Below are positions 19,438 through 30,654 of a stretch of 56,928 nucleotides of DNA, in pieces. This stretch comes from Halieaceae bacterium (GTDB taxonomy: Bacteria; Pseudomonadota; Gammaproteobacteria; Pseudomonadales; Halieaceae). Made by a program: the position numbers and the translations under genes. Numbering within the stretch: position 1 is the first letter of the stretch; every line of letters starts with the position of its first letter. The DNA is taken from positions 1-56,928 of the forward strand of contig JANQIO010000169.1 of NCBI GenBank assembly GCA_028282105.1, written 5' to 3'. The notes under the pieces were generated by a model. It made no database searches. It saw nothing but the letters and a program-made list of their open reading frames with translations, and was not told the DNA's origin.

Positions 19438-20223
19438 CTATGCCTGCCCACCGAGCCGCCGGTCGCGGTACTCACTCAGCGCTGCCAGCATCGCGTCATC
19501 GGTGGCGTTGGGCGCCTCCAGCACCTGCTGAAAGCCCGCCGCCCGTGCCGCCGCGGCTACCCGCGCGCCCGGGACCACCAGGGTGCAGTGACCGGCGCCG
19601 GCGGGACCTGATTCATCGAGCAATGACACCATATTGTCGAGGGCTTCGCCACTGCTGACCAGCACCACTTCAACCTGCTCAGCCGCCAGCTGGGCCGCCA
19701 GTTCGCCGGGGGCATAGCGCGGACGTGCACGGCGGTAGACGGCCAGCTCCTCAACACGGGCACCGCGCTCAGCCAGGGTGTCGCGCAACTGGCGACGCCC
19801 GCCCTCCCCCTTGATGATCAGCACCCGCTGCCCCGCCACCGCCGCCAGCGACGGCACCGCCAGCAGCCCCTCGCTGGTCATATCCGACGTCGGCTGCAGG
19901 GGTGCAATGCCGTAGTCAGCCAGGGCCGCCGCGGAACTGCTGCCCACGGTGTACCAGTTTACGCCCGCTGGAAGCTGGGGCCAGAAATCCTCGATCCAGG
20001 CCATACCGTGGCGAATGGCATTGCGACTGACGAAGATGACGTGCTCGAAGTGGCACAGGTCCAGCAACTGCTGCCGCTGTTCGGTGTCGGGTTCGGCAAA
20101 GGCCTCGATGGCCAGCAGGGGGGCATAAATCGGGCGAAAGCCCGCTGCGCTGATGCGCTCACCCAGTTCCCGGGCCTGACCCGCCGGGCGGGTGACCAGC
20201 ACCGGGATGCGAGTATCAGCCAT
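19438..20223 (-). CDS. hemD: Uroporphyrinogen-III synthase
   Basis: Cyclises hydroxymethylbilane with inversion of ring D to make uroporphyrinogen III, the branch point to haem, sirohaem and cobalamin. It has 261 residues in two alternating domains. The sequence is poorly conserved as a family, but [20 protein letters not shown] near the start, [13 protein letters not shown] and the AVYRRARP segment are characteristic. The start overlaps the end of hemC by eight bases, so the two are translationally coupled. It precedes hemX by 35 bases. Confidence 0.93.
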   Translation of the reverse strand: MADTRIPVLVTRPAGQARELGERISAAGFRPIYAPLLAIEAFAEPDTEQRQQLLDLCHFEHVIFVSRNAIRHGMAWIEDFWPQLPAGVNWYTVGSSSAAALADYGIAPLQPTSDMTSEGLLAVPSLAAVAGQRVLIIKGEGGRRQLRDTLAERGARVEELAVYRRARPRYAPGELAAQLAAEQVEVVLVSSGEALDNMVSLLDESGPAGAGHCTLVVPGARVAAAARAAGFQQVLEAPNATDDAMLAALSEYRDRRLGGQA

Positions 20224-21148
20224 AGGCCGCCGCTAGCAGTTCAGCCGCCCCCTGGGCCAGCAGGTCCTCGGCCACACCGATACCGAGCTGCTCGAAGTCC
20301 TCCTCCGCGGCCGAGGCTTCGGCGCGCAGGATGGTATTGCCGTCCTGGCTGCCCACCAGGCCGCGCAGCCAGAGCTGGCCCGGCGCATCCGGGTGGGCGA
20401 TGGCGTAAGCCGCTATCGGCACCTGGCAACCGCCTTCCAGGCGGGTGTTCAGGGCCCGCTCGGCGCCCACACAGCGGGCGGTCGCCGCGTGGTGCAACGG
20501 TGCGATGAGTTCACGGGTGCGACTGTCATCGACGCGCAGCTCAATGCCCACTGCACCCTGCCCACCGGCGGGTAGCGACGCTTCCACCGGCAGCGGCTGG
20601 GCTATGCGCTCGGCCATACCGAGCCTAATCAGGCCCGCACTGGCCAGAATGATGGCGTCGTAGTCACCGGCATCCAGTTTGGCGAGCCGGGTATTCACAT
20701 TGCCGCGCAGGAAATTCACCGTCAGGTCCGGCCGGGTGCTGCGCAGCTGGCACTCGCGCCGCAGGCTGGAGGTTCCCACCACGCTGCCGGCGGGCAAGTC
20801 ATCGAGGGCGCTGTAGGTGTTGCTGACAAAAGCGTCACGGGGATCTTCCCGCGGGCAAATCACCCCCAGGCCGAGGCCTGCGGGGAAATCCATTGGTACA
20901 TCTTTCATGGAGTGCACGGCGATATCCGCCCGCGACTCCAGCAGGGCCGCTTCCAGCTCCTTGACGAACAGCCCCTTGCCGCCCACCTTCGCCAGGGGCG
21001 CATCCAGTAGTTGGTCGCCACGGGAGGTCATGGGTACCAGCTCCACGGTGAGGCCGGCATGGGCCTGCTCCAACTCGGCCTTGACGTATTCCGCCTGCCA
21101 CAGGGCAAGCTGGCTTTCGCGGGTGGCAATCTTCAGGGTGTGTTCCAT
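20216..21148 (-). CDS. hemC: Porphobilinogen deaminase (hydroxymethylbilane synthase)
   Basis: Joins four porphobilinogen units into hydroxymethylbilane, using a covalently bound dipyrromethane. The product is 310 residues, the family length. Conserved parts are [14 protein letters not shown] at the start, [35 protein letters not shown], and the dipyrromethane-binding loop [17 protein letters not shown] with its Cys. An upstream in-frame start (21193) is less likely: ATG 21148 gives the canonical N-terminus and has AGG nearby. The gene lies 79 bases behind algR, the same order as in Pseudomonas aeruginosa. Confidence 0.96.
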   Translation of the reverse strand: MEHTLKIATRESQLALWQAEYVKAELEQAHAGLTVELVPMTSRGDQLLDAPLAKVGGKGLFVKELEAALLESRADIAVHSMKDVPMDFPAGLGLGVICPREDPRDAFVSNTYSALDDLPAGSVVGTSSLRRECQLRSTRPDLTVNFLRGNVNTRLAKLDAGDYDAIILASAGLIRLGMAERIAQPLPVEASLPAGGQGAVGIELRVDDSRTRELIAPLHHAATARCVGAERALNTRLEGGCQVPIAAYAIAHPDAPGQLWLRGLVGSQDGNTILRAEASAAEEDFEQLGIGVAEDLLAQGAAELLAAAYG

Positions 21149-21227
21149 AGACGACCTGTCTTCCAGTGACGCTTTGCGGGCTGATGGAGGCACATAATAC
21201 GAAAGGCCGGGGAGCTTGTCCCGGCAG

Positions 21228-21953
21228 CTATCCCAGCCGCAGACTGTCCTTCAGGGCGGCCAGGTGTCGCCGGCTAACAGCGGGGCGTTCCTCGACGCCT
21301 TCCAGGCTGACCGTCCAGCGATCGTCACCGTCCCGATTGAGGCCGGCTACATGCGCCCTGGACACCAGCGCATTGCGATGCGCGCGCAGGAAACGACCCG
21401 CGAACTCCTCTTCCAGCTCCTTGAGGGTCTCGGTCAGCAACAGGCTGCCGCCCGGGAAAATCGCCCGCACATACTTTTGCTCAGCCACCAGGCAGCGCAC
21501 CTCGTCTACGGCGGCTATCTCCACGCCGCGGCGATTCTCGCTAACCAGGTGGGTGCGCGCCGGCGCGCCGCCGTCCAGCGCTGACAGTTGCAGGCGGTTG
21601 AGTTTGCCAGCGCGGCCCAGGGCCTCGCGCAGCTTCTCCTCGCGCACCGGTTTCAACAGGTAGGCCACGGCCTGGTTGTCCAGCGCCTGCAGGGCAAACT
21701 GGTCGTAGGCGGTGCAGAAAATCACCGCCGGCGGCTGCTCAAGTGACTGCAGCGCTGCTGCCACGGCAATGCCATCCATGCCCGGCATGCGGATATCCAG
21801 CAACAGCAGGTCCGGCTGCATGGCAGCCACCATCTCCAGGGCCTGGGCGCCGTTGCCGGCTTCTTCCGTCTCCGCGCCGGGCTCGACCTTGTCCAGCAGC
21901 CGCAGCAGCCGCTCGCGGGCCAGCGGTTCGTCGTCTACCACCAGAATCTTCAT
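21228..21953 (-). CDS. algR: AlgR-like response regulator with LytTR DNA-binding domain
   Basis: Response regulator of 241 residues. The receiver domain (1-120) begins [16 protein letters not shown] and has the phospho-acceptor Asp in [10 protein letters not shown]; the Lys of AYLLKPV completes the site. The LytTR domain (about 140-238) binds DNA through beta strands ([38 protein letters not shown]). In Pseudomonas AlgR controls alginate, twitching motility and other surface traits; here the regulon is not known. Its start overlaps the algZ-like kinase by four bases. It lies upstream of hemC as in Pseudomonas. Confidence 0.93.
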   Translation of the reverse strand: MKILVVDDEPLARERLLRLLDKVEPGAETEEAGNGAQALEMVAAMQPDLLLLDIRMPGMDGIAVAAALQSLEQPPAVIFCTAYDQFALQALDNQAVAYLLKPVREEKLREALGRAGKLNRLQLSALDGGAPARTHLVSENRRGVEIAAVDEVRCLVAEQKYVRAIFPGGSLLLTETLKELEEEFAGRFLRAHRNALVSRAHVAGLNRDGDDRWTVSLEGVEERPAVSRRHLAALKDSLRLG

Positions 21954-23029
21954 GCTTCCGCCTGGTGCTCGAAGGGCACAGACAATACCACCCGGTGCTG
22001 ATCAGACCCCGGCTGCACCTCCAGCGAAGCGGCGCCGCGATAGATCGCCTCCAGGCGTTGGCGAATATTGTCCAGCGCTATCTGGTGGCCGTTGCCGCTC
22101 ACACCGGGCTCGGGCGGCACCGGGTTGCTGATCTCCACGCGCACGCGCTCGTCAACACAGCGCGCGTGAATCGCAATGCGGCCCCCTTCTGGCATGCGGG
22201 CGACACCGTGGTAGACCGCGTTTTCTACCAGCGGCTGCAGCAGCAGCGACGGCAGTGGGCAGGCACGGGCGGCCTCTTCCACCGACCAGTCCACCTGCAT
22301 TCGCTCACCCAATCGCAGCTGCTCGATGCCGAGATACAGCCGGCACAGATGCAGTTCATCCGCCAGGGTACCGCGATCATCGTTCTCCACCAGGCTGGCC
22401 CTGAACAGCTCCGACAGATCTTCCACCGCTTGTTCCGCCTGCTCGGGTCGCGAACCGATCAGGCTGGCAATGCTGTTCATGGTGTTGAACAGGAAGTGCG
22501 GGCGGATGCGCGAGCGCAGCGATTCGATGCGCGCATTGAGCTCCGCCTGCTCGCGAGCCCGCAACTGCTGCTGCAGGTAGAAGTAACGCAAGGCGATGCC
22601 GCCAAACACCGCTGCCACCAGCAGGTTGCGCAACAGCCACCAGGTATCCAGCGGACCGAAGTTTGAGTTGGCCAGAGCCAGCGACGCCACCAGACTGCTC
22701 GCCGTGGTGACCAGGAGGATAATGACAAAGCTCAGCAGCACGCCCAGCGGCAATGACAAGCGCGCCAGCACCGGACGTGCCGCACACAGGAATCCGGCGC
22801 ACAGCAACATGATCCACTGCACGAACAGGGACGCCAGTGCGAGAGTGCCCCAATCGAAGCTGGGCAGGCGGCTGCCGCCCAGCACATAGACCACCACCAG
22901 CAGCTCAGAGAGGATAAACATCAGCAGCACCGGCCGCGTGGCGCACAGGTCGGGAATAAAAAATTCCCCCGACGCCTGCGCCGCGATACCGCCTTCCCCA
23001 CCAATGGTCCTGGGTTTTGTTATTGCCAT
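21950..23029 (-). CDS. algZ: AlgZ/FimS-like sensor histidine kinase
   Basis: Inner-membrane sensor kinase of the LytS/YehU type, 359 residues. About four membrane helices occupy residues 35-160; a short coiled coil ([20 protein letters not shown]) leads to the phosphoacceptor region [15 protein letters not shown] and a compact ATPase domain with [14 protein letters not shown] and [15 protein letters not shown]. The alternative start 30 codons upstream adds an unlikely basic leader, so ATG 23029 is preferred. It is translationally coupled to the regulator gene (ATGA overlap) and is divergent from argH, an arrangement shared with Pseudomonas aeruginosa. Confidence 0.92.
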   Translation of the reverse strand: MAITKPRTIGGEGGIAAQASGEFFIPDLCATRPVLLMFILSELLVVVYVLGGSRLPSFDWGTLALASLFVQWIMLLCAGFLCAARPVLARLSLPLGVLLSFVIILLVTTASSLVASLALANSNFGPLDTWWLLRNLLVAAVFGGIALRYFYLQQQLRAREQAELNARIESLRSRIRPHFLFNTMNSIASLIGSRPEQAEQAVEDLSELFRASLVENDDRGTLADELHLCRLYLGIEQLRLGERMQVDWSVEEAARACPLPSLLLQPLVENAVYHGVARMPEGGRIAIHARCVDERVRVEISNPVPPEPGVSGNGHQIALDNIRQRLEAIYRGAASLEVQPGSDQHRVVLSVPFEHQAEA

Positions 23030-23070
23030 ACGCCGCGCATCACGCGCCTCGCAGTACAGTGTTTTTATGC

Positions 23071-23079
23071 TGCTATACT
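23071..23079 (+). promoter_or_regulatory. Probable extended -10 promoter of argH
   Basis: TGCTATACT is a full extended -10 element, 62 bases before the argH start and within the 111-bp region between algZ and argH. No clear -35 box is seen, which is normal for this promoter type. Confidence 0.45.
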
Positions 23080-23140
23080 TGCATCCCCGCGCTGGGGCAG
23101 CAAGCCTCCGCCGCATCATGCCACGGCATATTCAGGAATC

Positions 23141-24547
23141 ATGAGCAAGAAAGACGACACCAGCCAGACCTGGGGCGGGCGCTTCAGCGAACCCACTGAC
23201 AGCTTCGTGCAACGCTTCACGGCGTCGGTCAGTTTCGACCAGCGCATGGCCGCCGAAGACATTGCCGGCTCGCTGGCCCACGCGCGCATGCTGGCCAGCG
23301 TTGGCGTATTGAGCACCGACGAACTGAGCGCCATTGAAAGCGGCCTGGAGACAGTCGGCGCCGAAATCGAGGCCGGGGAGTTTGCCTGGTCGGTCGAGCT
23401 GGAAGACGTGCACATGAACATCGAAGCCAGGCTCACCGCGCTGATTGGCGACGCCGGCAAAAAGCTGCACACCGGCCGCTCACGCAACGACCAGGTGGCC
23501 ACCGATATCCGCCTGTACCTGCGTGGCGCCATCGACGCCCTGTGCGCTGAACTGACGCGGCTGCAGCAGGGGCTGGTTGCGCTGGCCCGCGCCGAGGCCG
23601 ACACCATCATGCCCGGCTTCACCCACCTGCAAACCGCCCAGCCGGTCAGTTTCGGACACCACCTGCTGGCCTGGAACGAGATGCTGGAGCGCGACTACGG
23701 TCGCCTGCAGGACTGCCGGGCACGCATGAATCTCTCGCCGCTGGGGGCCGCCGCCCTGGCCGGCACGTCCTATCCCATCGATCGTGCGCAAACCGCTGCC
23801 GCGCTGGGTTTTGACGCGCCCACCGAAAACTCACTGGATTCCGTAAGCGACCGCGACTTTGCGATCGAGTTTGTCGGCGCCGGCGCGCTGATCATGACGC
23901 ACCTGTCGCGAATGTCCGAAGAGCTGGTGCTGTGGACCTCTGCCCAGTTCGATTTTGTCGAACTACCTGATCGCTTCTGCACCGGCTCGTCGATCATGCC
24001 GCAGAAAAAGAACCCGGATGTGCCGGAACTGGTACGCGGCAAGACCGGTCGGGTCAACGGCCACCTGGTGTCACTGCTGAGCCTGATGAAGAGTCAGCCG
24101 CTGGCCTACAACAAGGACAACCAGGAGGATAAGGAACCGCTGTTCGACACCGTCGATACCCTCGGTGACTGCCTGCGCGCCTTCGCCGACATGGTGCCGG
24201 CTATCCGACCGCGGCGTGACACCATGCGCGAGGCGGCACGGCGTGGCTTTTCCACCGCCACCGACCTGGCGGACTACCTGGTACGCAAGGGCATCCCTTT
24301 CCGTGACGCCCACGAGATCGTCGGCTCGGCGGTGGCCCACGGAGTGGAACAGGGCCTGGACCTGGCGGAACTGAGCCTGGAGACCCTGCAGGGATTCAGC
24401 GAGGAGATTGCTGGGGATGTGTTCGAGGTGTTGACCCTGGAGGGGTCAGTCGCTGCGCGCAATCACATCGGCGGCACAGCGCCGAATCAGGTCAGGCAGG
24501 CCGCGGACCGCGCCGCGGCCAGGCTCGCAGACCGCGAGCAGACCTGA
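23141..24547 (+). CDS. argH: Argininosuccinate lyase
   Basis: Last enzyme of arginine synthesis, splitting argininosuccinate into arginine and fumarate. The 468 residues fit the family. Conserved segments include [20 protein letters not shown] at the start, [32 protein letters not shown], and the catalytic loop [15 protein letters not shown] 23141 has AGGA only three bases upstream, a tight but usable spacing. The gene converges with the DUF3187 gene, three bases away, and is divergent from algZ. Confidence 0.98.
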   Translation: MSKKDDTSQTWGGRFSEPTDSFVQRFTASVSFDQRMAAEDIAGSLAHARMLASVGVLSTDELSAIESGLETVGAEIEAGEFAWSVELEDVHMNIEARLTALIGDAGKKLHTGRSRNDQVATDIRLYLRGAIDALCAELTRLQQGLVALARAEADTIMPGFTHLQTAQPVSFGHHLLAWNEMLERDYGRLQDCRARMNLSPLGAAALAGTSYPIDRAQTAAALGFDAPTENSLDSVSDRDFAIEFVGAGALIMTHLSRMSEELVLWTSAQFDFVELPDRFCTGSSIMPQKKNPDVPELVRGKTGRVNGHLVSLLSLMKSQPLAYNKDNQEDKEPLFDTVDTLGDCLRAFADMVPAIRPRRDTMREAARRGFSTATDLADYLVRKGIPFRDAHEIVGSAVAHGVEQGLDLAELSLETLQGFSEEIAGDVFEVLTLEGSVAARNHIGGTAPNQVRQAADRAAARLADREQT

Positions 24548-24550
24548 GTC

Positions 24551-25528
24551 TCAGCTACCGGGCACCTGGTAACGCAGGCCGAACTGCAGCACGAAGTCCG
24601 GCGAAGTGTTCACCGCGATATCCTCGCTAAAACTGAACTCCGCTTCCCAGCCGCGGGCGAACAGCCAGCTGGCTCCGGCGGTAATCTGCACACTGGTGTC
24701 GCCCAGTTGGGTGAGGGCAGAGTCGGCCACTGCGGCGTGGCTGTCGATCTGCAGCTTGAGATGGAAACTCTGCCAGGTGCGCCACTCCATGCCACCGCTG
24801 GCAAACCACAGGTCCTGCTCCTGGATGTTGCCGAGCACATCGGCACCGCCGGCCCGCAGATAGCCCACCTGGCCATGCCAGGTAATCGGCCAGTCGCCGC
24901 GGTGCTCACCGCTGGCGTTCACCGACAGGTAGTAGTCTTCGCCGCCGCTACCCAGCAGCTCATCCTCGTCGCCGGTCGCGAGCTTGGCGCCGGTGCGCAC
25001 ACTGATGGCGGCGGTCTCTGAACGCCAGACCTGCTTGGTGAGCGCCAGGTTGAGATCGCCCCAGCCTTCCACTTCCTCGCGCAGGGCGAAGGCGGCGCCC
25101 GGGGTGTTGAAAGAAACGTCGATCAGGTCCCGCGCCACCTCGTCGCGGTCGCCGTCCGGCAGGTTCCAGAAGTCGTGCCAATTCTCAATCAGCTGGTCGA
25201 GGTCGCCACCCTCGTGGCGCAGCCAGGGCAACTCCGCTTCGAAGTCCACGCCCCAGCCCAGGCCGACGGCGCCGCGCAGGGCGAAGCGCCGGGTCTCCAC
25301 ATCGAAGTTCACCGCTTCACGGGCATTGGTATCGACGCTGTAATTGTTGGCGACATTGCCGTTGAGCGAGGTGGAGAATTCACCGGCCGCCAGGGTCTGT
25401 GCCGTGCGTAGGTTGGGAAAGCCGAACAGGCCGGCCATGGGCGCCAGGTTCTTGGCATACAGGGGGTCGGCGACCGCCGGCACGCCCAGCAGCAACAGGC
25501 ACGGGATGATGAAACGGGTGTTGCGCAC
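24551..25528 (-). CDS. DUF3187 family exported protein, probable outer-membrane barrel
   Basis: Exported protein of 325 residues with a signal peptide (about 1-20, ending AVAD). The rest alternates hydrophobic and polar residues with many aromatic and Gly positions, ending in LQFGLRYQVPGS, as in outer-membrane beta barrels. The beginning of the mature part (PLYAKNLAPMAGLFGFPNLR) and the WLRHEGGDLDQLIENWHDFW segment match DUF3187 proteins, whose function is unknown. It lies between argH and the divergently transcribed lptM-lysA operon and appears to be a single gene. Confidence 0.8.
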   Translation of the reverse strand: MRNTRFIIPCLLLLGVPAVADPLYAKNLAPMAGLFGFPNLRTAQTLAAGEFSTSLNGNVANNYSVDTNAREAVNFDVETRRFALRGAVGLGWGVDFEAELPWLRHEGGDLDQLIENWHDFWNLPDGDRDEVARDLIDVSFNTPGAAFALREEVEGWGDLNLALTKQVWRSETAAISVRTGAKLATGDEDELLGSGGEDYYLSVNASGEHRGDWPITWHGQVGYLRAGGADVLGNIQEQDLWFASGGMEWRTWQSFHLKLQIDSHAAVADSALTQLGDTSVQITAGASWLFARGWEAEFSFSEDIAVNTSPDFVLQFGLRYQVPGS

Positions 25529-25624
25529 GGTGGTACTCCATGTGGTTGTTCCATTGGCAGGGCGGCTCGCCTGGCATTCCCGGCGTCGCTATAATGCCTG
25601 CTTTTCGCCTTCTGGAAACCTACA

Positions 25625-25759
25625 GTGCGCTTACGGCCCTACCTTGTCCTGTTGCTCCTTGTGTTGGCTGGCTGCGGACAAAAGGGTGGCCTGTATATAC
25701 CCCAGGAACCGCAGGAAGCACCGCCGCCCCAGCCCGCCGAGCAGGACACAACGGAATAA
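25625..25759 (+). CDS. lptM: LptM (YifL) small lipoprotein
   Basis: Forty-four-residue lipoprotein, too short for ordinary ORF calling. After a hydrophobic leader (YLVLLLLVLAGC) the lipobox LAGC is followed by the family motif GQKGGLYIPQ and a Pro/Gln/Glu-rich tail. In E. coli LptM stabilises assembly of the LPS translocon LptD/LptE at the outer membrane. The start codon is GTG with GGA upstream. It lies nine bases before lysA, as in E. coli-type and Pseudomonas-type genomes, and opens the operon. Confidence 0.88.
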   Translation: MRLRPYLVLLLLVLAGCGQKGGLYIPQEPQEAPPPQPAEQDTTE

Positions 25760-25767
25760 ACCACACA

Positions 25768-27036
25768 ATGCGTGACTTTGACTACCGCCATGGGGGGCTG
25801 TTTGCCGAGGCGCAGCCGCTGGCTGACATCGCTGAACGTTTTGGCACGCCCAGTTTCGTGTACTCCCGGGCCGCACTGACGCGCAACTTCCTCGCCTATG
25901 AAGAGGCACTGGCAGGCTGCGATCACCTGGTGTGCTACGCGGTAAAAGCCAATTCCAACCTGGCCATTCTCAACCTGCTGGCCGGTCTCGGCGCCGGCTT
26001 CGATATTGTTTCCGGCGGCGAACTACAGCGCGTGGTAGCCGCCGGCGGCGACCCGCGCAAGGTGGTGTTTTCCGGCGTCGCCAAGCAGGCCGAGGAGATG
26101 CGCCAGGCCCTGGAGCTAGACATTCTCTGCTTTAACGTGGAGTCCGATGCGGAGCTGGAACTGCTGTCCTCGGTAGCGGTAGACACCGGCCGCACGGCCC
26201 GGGTCTCACTGCGGGTCAACCCGGATGTAGACGCCCGTACGCATCCCTATATCTCCACCGGACTCAAGCAGAACAAGTTCGGCGTGCCCTGGGAAACCGC
26301 CCGCGACAGCTATCGACGCGCAGCCTCCCTCCCCGGCCTGGACGTGGTCGGCGTCGACTGCCACATCGGTTCCCAGCTCACCGAGATCAGTCCCTTCCTG
26401 GATGCTCTCGACCGGCTGCTGGGCCTGATCGACGGGCTCTCTGAAGACGGCATCCAGATATCACACCTCGACCTCGGCGGCGGCCTGGGCGTGCGCTATC
26501 GCGACGAGGAACCGCCGGCAACAGCGGACTATATTGCCGCCGTGCGCGAGCGCCTCGGCGAGCGCCCGCTCAAGCTGATGTTTGAACCCGGCCGTTCGAT
26601 CTGCGCCAACGCCGGCCTGCTGCTGACCCGGGTCAGCTCCCTGAAAAGCAACGGCGGCCATCACTTTGCCATCGTCGACGCTGCCATGAACGACCTGCTG
26701 CGACCGGCACTGTACGACGCCTGGATGGACATCGTCGCAGTCAGCCCTCGGGACGACGCCGAGACCCTGCCCTATGACGTGGTGGGGCCGGTCTGTGAGA
26801 CGGGCGACTTTCTCGGCAAGCAGCGGGAGTTGGCGCTGGCGGCAGGCGACCTGCTGGCGGTGATGGATGCCGGCGCCTACGCCTTTTCCATGAGCTCCAA
26901 CTACAACACCCGGCCGCGCGCTGCGGAAGTCATGGTGGACGGCGACCAGGCCCACCTGGTGCGAGCCCGCGAATCCATCGAAGAGCTGCTGCGCGGTGAA
27001 CAACTGCTCCCGGAGGCGGAGGCCGGCGCCGCATGA
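25768..27036 (+). CDS. lysA: Diaminopimelate decarboxylase
   Basis: PLP enzyme that makes L-lysine from meso-diaminopimelate. ATG 25768 gives 422 residues; the open frame extends upstream through lptM in another frame and should be ignored. Landmarks are the PLP lysine in [29 protein letters not shown], the glycine loop [16 protein letters not shown], and the catalytic PVCETGDFL with its Cys from the second subunit. It sits between lptM and dapF; dapF makes its substrate, so the pair forms a pathway unit. Its stop overlaps the dapF start (ATGA). Confidence 0.97.
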   Translation: MRDFDYRHGGLFAEAQPLADIAERFGTPSFVYSRAALTRNFLAYEEALAGCDHLVCYAVKANSNLAILNLLAGLGAGFDIVSGGELQRVVAAGGDPRKVVFSGVAKQAEEMRQALELDILCFNVESDAELELLSSVAVDTGRTARVSLRVNPDVDARTHPYISTGLKQNKFGVPWETARDSYRRAASLPGLDVVGVDCHIGSQLTEISPFLDALDRLLGLIDGLSEDGIQISHLDLGGGLGVRYRDEEPPATADYIAAVRERLGERPLKLMFEPGRSICANAGLLLTRVSSLKSNGGHHFAIVDAAMNDLLRPALYDAWMDIVAVSPRDDAETLPYDVVGPVCETGDFLGKQRELALAAGDLLAVMDAGAYAFSMSSNYNTRPRAAEVMVDGDQAHLVRARESIEELLRGEQLLPEAEAGAA

Positions 27037-27863
27037 GGCTCAAGTTCACCAAAATGCATGGCCTCGGCAATGACTTTGTGGTGCTGGACCTGGTGAGCCA
27101 ACGTTGCTCGCTGCGGCCCGGGCATATCCGCAAGCTGGCGGACCGGCGCCTGGGCGTCGGCTGCGACCAGGTGCTGGTGGTGGAACCACCGCGGGATCCG
27201 GACATGGACTTTCGTTACCGCATTTTCAATGCCGACGGCCGCGAGGTAGAGCAGTGCGGCAACGGGGCGCGCTGCGTGGCCCGGTTTGTTCGCGACCGTC
27301 GGCTTACCCACCGCAACAAGATCAGCGTGGAAACCGCCGGCGGACCCATGCAGCTCAAAGTGCGCAAGGACAAGCAGGTGGAAGTGGACATGGGCGCGCC
27401 GCGTTTCGAGCCCGCCGACATCCCCTTCGATGCCGAGGCGCGCAGTGAACGCTACACGCTGGATATCGACGGCGAACCGATAGACATTGTCGCCCTGTCC
27501 ATGGGCAACCCGCACGCGGTAATGCTGGTGGATGATATCGACACGGCGCCGGTGGAGCGTCTGGGCCCGCTCATCGAGCCCCACCCGCGCTTTCCGGAGC
27601 AGGTGAACGCCGGTTTCATGCAGGTGGTATCAGATAAAGAGATACGGCTGCGCGTCTACGAGCGTGGCGTCGGCGAGACCCAGGCCTGCGGCAGCGGCGC
27701 CTGCGCTGCGGTGGTGGCCGGCCGTCAACTGGGCCTGCTCGGCAAACGCGTCACCGCGCACCTGCTGGGTGGCGACCTTGAAATTGCTTGGGCCGGGGAA
27801 AGCCATCCGGTTATGATGACAGGGCCAGCCACCACCGTGTTCGAGGGGAGCGTGCGGATTTGA
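27033..27863 (+). CDS. dapF: Diaminopimelate epimerase
   Basis: Converts LL- to meso-diaminopimelate for lysine and peptidoglycan. The 276 residues match the family. The two catalytic cysteines are in EQCGNGARC and ACGSGACAA; the N-terminus [16 protein letters not shown] is canonical. The start overlaps the lysA stop by four bases, and the stop overlaps the TTG start of the DUF484 gene, so translation is coupled along the operon. Confidence 0.97.
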   Translation: MRLKFTKMHGLGNDFVVLDLVSQRCSLRPGHIRKLADRRLGVGCDQVLVVEPPRDPDMDFRYRIFNADGREVEQCGNGARCVARFVRDRRLTHRNKISVETAGGPMQLKVRKDKQVEVDMGAPRFEPADIPFDAEARSERYTLDIDGEPIDIVALSMGNPHAVMLVDDIDTAPVERLGPLIEPHPRFPEQVNAGFMQVVSDKEIRLRVYERGVGETQACGSGACAAVVAGRQLGLLGKRVTAHLLGGDLEIAWAGESHPVMMTGPATTVFEGSVRI

Positions 27864-28597
27864 ATGCCAAGACCGTATCCAAAAACAAAAGCGCGAGCGT
27901 TGAGTCTGCTGACAGCCAGGCGCCTGTCGGCCTGAGCGACGCCCGTGTCCGGGACTACCTGAAAGAGAACCCGGATTTCTTCGACCACCACCCGGACATG
28001 CTCGACCACCTGCAAATTTCTCACAAGGCGGGCAGTGCCGTGTCGCTGGTGGAGAAGCAGGTGAGCGTCCTGCGCGAGCGCAACATGGAGATGCGTAAGC
28101 GTCTCAATACGCTCACCGGCAACGCCCGTGACAACGACCGCCTCTACGACCTGACCCGAGCCCTGGTGCTAACCCTGCTGGAGGCGCAGAGCCTGGAACA
28201 GTTGGCGGCCAGCTTCTGTCAGGGACTGCGCGACGACTTCGGCGTGGACCACGTCAGCTTCATCCTGTTTGGCGACCCCAAGGACGGCAGCGATCACTGC
28301 CGGGTTGAGGCTGCCGAGCGCGCCCGCATCGAGATTGGCGCGCTAATCAAAGGCCAGAGCGCCGTCTGTGGCACGCTGCGCGAAGAGGAGCTGCAATACC
28401 TGTTCCCCGATAGCACGGGCGTGGGCTCTGCCGCGGTGGTACCGCTGCTACGCGGCGGCGACCTTGGCGTGATCGCGGTGGGCAGCAACGACCCGCACCA
28501 TTACAGTGCCAACACTGGCACCCTGTTCCTCGGGCACCTGGGCGACGTGATCGTGCGCCTGCTGCCGCGTCTGCACGGAGACCAGGCGGGGGCGTGA
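27860..28597 (+). CDS. DUF484 family GAF-like protein
   Basis: Cytosolic protein of about 245 residues. The N-terminal [17 protein letters not shown] motif is the DUF484 hallmark; a coiled coil (about 55-85, [20 protein letters not shown]) and a GAF-like domain (about 95-240) follow. Function unknown; it is a fixed neighbour of dapF and xerC in gammaproteobacteria. The chosen start is TTG 27860, overlapping the dapF stop as TTGA and preceded by GAGGGGAG at nine bases. The open frame runs further upstream inside dapF but without a ribosome binding site. Its stop overlaps the GTG start of xerC. Confidence 0.85.
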   Translation: MNAKTVSKNKSASVESADSQAPVGLSDARVRDYLKENPDFFDHHPDMLDHLQISHKAGSAVSLVEKQVSVLRERNMEMRKRLNTLTGNARDNDRLYDLTRALVLTLLEAQSLEQLAASFCQGLRDDFGVDHVSFILFGDPKDGSDHCRVEAAERARIEIGALIKGQSAVCGTLREEELQYLFPDSTGVGSAAVVPLLRGGDLGVIAVGSNDPHHYSANTGTLFLGHLGDVIVRLLPRLHGDQAGA

Positions 28598-29502
28598 ACA
28601 CCACCCTGGGCGGGCAGGTCGACGCCTTCCTGGAGTACCTGGGAACGGTGCGGCAATACTCACGCCACACCCTCGACGGCTATCGTCGCGACCTCAATCG
28701 CTTCCAGAGCTTTTGCGAGCAACAGAACCTGGCCGACGCCGACGCGGTTCACGCCGCCCATGTGCGTCAGTATGCCGCCGGCATGCACCGGGCGGGTCGC
28801 CAGGGGCGCAGCATCCAGCGCGCGCTGTCAGCGATTCGCAGCCTCTATAACTTTCTGCTGCGCCAGGGACAGGTAAAGGGCAATCCCGCCAACGGCATCC
28901 AGGCGCCACGCCAGCAGCGCCGCCTGCCAAAAGCGCTGGACGCCGACCAGGTCGAGCAGTTCCTGAAGTCATCAGATGACTCGAGCACGGCAGTGCGCGA
29001 CCAGGCCATGGCCGAGCTGTTCTACTCCTCGGGCCTGCGTCTGTCTGAGCTGGCGTCACTGAATGTCGACGATATCGACCCGCGCCAGGGCTTGGTCACC
29101 GTCACCGGCAAAGGCCGCAAGACCCGCACGGTGCCGGTGGGGGGCGTGGCCCTGGACGCCGTCGCCGCCTGGCGCAAGCAGCGGCCGCAAATCGCCGGCG
29201 AGCCCGCTCTGTTCCTCAGCAGCCGTGGCCGGCGCATCAGCGTGCGCAACATCCAGGACCGCCTGAAGCGCCGCGGTCGCGCCACGGGTATGCACCAGGA
29301 CGTGCACCCGCACATGCTGCGCCACAGCTTTGCCACCCACATGCTCGAATCCAGCGGCGACCTGCGCGCGGTGCAGGAACTGCTCGGGCACGCCAATATC
29401 TCCACCACCCAGATCTACACCCATTTGGATTTCCAGCACCTGGCCAAGGTTTACGACCAGGCCCACCCGCGGGCTCGCAAGCGCGACAACGGAGAAGACT
29501 GA
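28594..29502 (+). CDS. xerC: Tyrosine recombinase XerC
   Basis: Resolves chromosome dimers at dif together with XerD. It has 302 residues: an N-terminal core-binding domain (about 1-90; TVRQYSRHTLDGYRRDL) and a catalytic domain with Arg in YSSGLRLSELASL, Lys in VTGKGRKTRTVP, HMLRHSFATHML, the second His of LLGHANISTT, and the Tyr nucleophile in QIYTHLD. The start is GTG 28594, overlapping the DUF484 stop (GTGA). The position in the lysA-dapF-DUF484 operon distinguishes XerC from XerD and from element-borne integrases. Confidence 0.96.
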   Translation: MNTTLGGQVDAFLEYLGTVRQYSRHTLDGYRRDLNRFQSFCEQQNLADADAVHAAHVRQYAAGMHRAGRQGRSIQRALSAIRSLYNFLLRQGQVKGNPANGIQAPRQQRRLPKALDADQVEQFLKSSDDSSTAVRDQAMAELFYSSGLRLSELASLNVDDIDPRQGLVTVTGKGRKTRTVPVGGVALDAVAAWRKQRPQIAGEPALFLSSRGRRISVRNIQDRLKRRGRATGMHQDVHPHMLRHSFATHMLESSGDLRAVQELLGHANISTTQIYTHLDFQHLAKVYDQAHPRARKRDNGED

Positions 29503-29504
29503 CC

Positions 29505-30215
29505 GTGATCAGGGTGATTACCTTCGACCTGGATGACACGCTCTGGGATGTCACCCCAACCCTGCTGCGCGCCGAAGCCGCCCAGAACGCCTGGCTGGCC
29601 GAACACCGGGAGCGGGTCACCACACAGTTCGACGCGGCCGAGTTGCGGCGCCTGCGCATGCGCACCTTCGAGCTGCACCCGGACCTGAAGCACCATATCA
29701 GCGACCTGCGTCGCCAGGCGCTTTACGAAATCCAGCTCCACTGCGGCTATTCCGAAGCGCTGGCGCGACAGGGCGCCGAGGCCGCTTTTGATGCCTTCCT
29801 GCGGGTACGCCACCAGGTGGAACCCTATGAGCAGGCGCTGGATGTGTTGCAGGCGCTGTCGGAACGGTATGTGCTGGGCGCGCTGACCAATGGCAACGCG
29901 GATATCTTCAAACTGGACATCGGCGAGTACTTTGACTTTTCCTTCTCCGCCGAGCAGATCGGCGCCAGCAAGCCGCTACCGGATATGTTCCACGCCAGCA
30001 TGAAGGAGACGGGCGCGCGCAGCCACGAGATGGTGCACGTAGGCGACCACCCGGAACACGACGTAGCCGGTGCCCAGGCGGTGGGCATGTACACCGTGTG
30101 GGCCAACTACAGCGGCACGGGGTGGCCAGGTGACACCCCGGCCGATGAAGAAGTGCGCAATCTGGAGGATCTGCCCGCGGCGGTGGCGCGCATAGAGCGC
30201 CGCTCGGGAGGCTGA
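29505..30215 (+). CDS. HAD-family hydrolase, YigB-like
   Basis: Haloacid dehalogenase-type phosphatase of 236 residues. Motif I is FDLDDTLWD (catalytic Asp pair), motif II is GALTNGN, motif III includes SKPLPDMF and motif IV is VGDHPEHDVAGA. It resembles E. coli YigB, which acts on the riboflavin intermediate ARPP and FMN and is also adjacent to xerC; the substrate here is inferred only from that. The start is GTG, two bases behind the xerC stop. It ends eight bases from the convergent PII gene. Confidence 0.87.
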   Translation: MIRVITFDLDDTLWDVTPTLLRAEAAQNAWLAEHRERVTTQFDAAELRRLRMRTFELHPDLKHHISDLRRQALYEIQLHCGYSEALARQGAEAAFDAFLRVRHQVEPYEQALDVLQALSERYVLGALTNGNADIFKLDIGEYFDFSFSAEQIGASKPLPDMFHASMKETGARSHEMVHVGDHPEHDVAGAQAVGMYTVWANYSGTGWPGDTPADEEVRNLEDLPAAVARIERRSGG

Positions 30216-30222
30216 CGCCGGC

Positions 30223-30585
<363 letters not shown>

Positions 30586-30654
30586 TTACCCAGACTAGGC
30601 GTTCGCCCAACAACAATCAATCACATGCTAATGGCAAGCTGGGGAAGCACGGAA

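Noticed and set aside
27788-27859. Upstream start for the DUF484 gene inside dapF
   Set aside because: It would add 24 residues encoded within dapF without a ribosome binding site, whereas TTG 27860 has GAGGGGAG at the right distance.
28594-29502. Phage or integron integrase
   Set aside because: Length, motif spacing and the dapF-DUF484-xerC context identify the chromosomal XerC.
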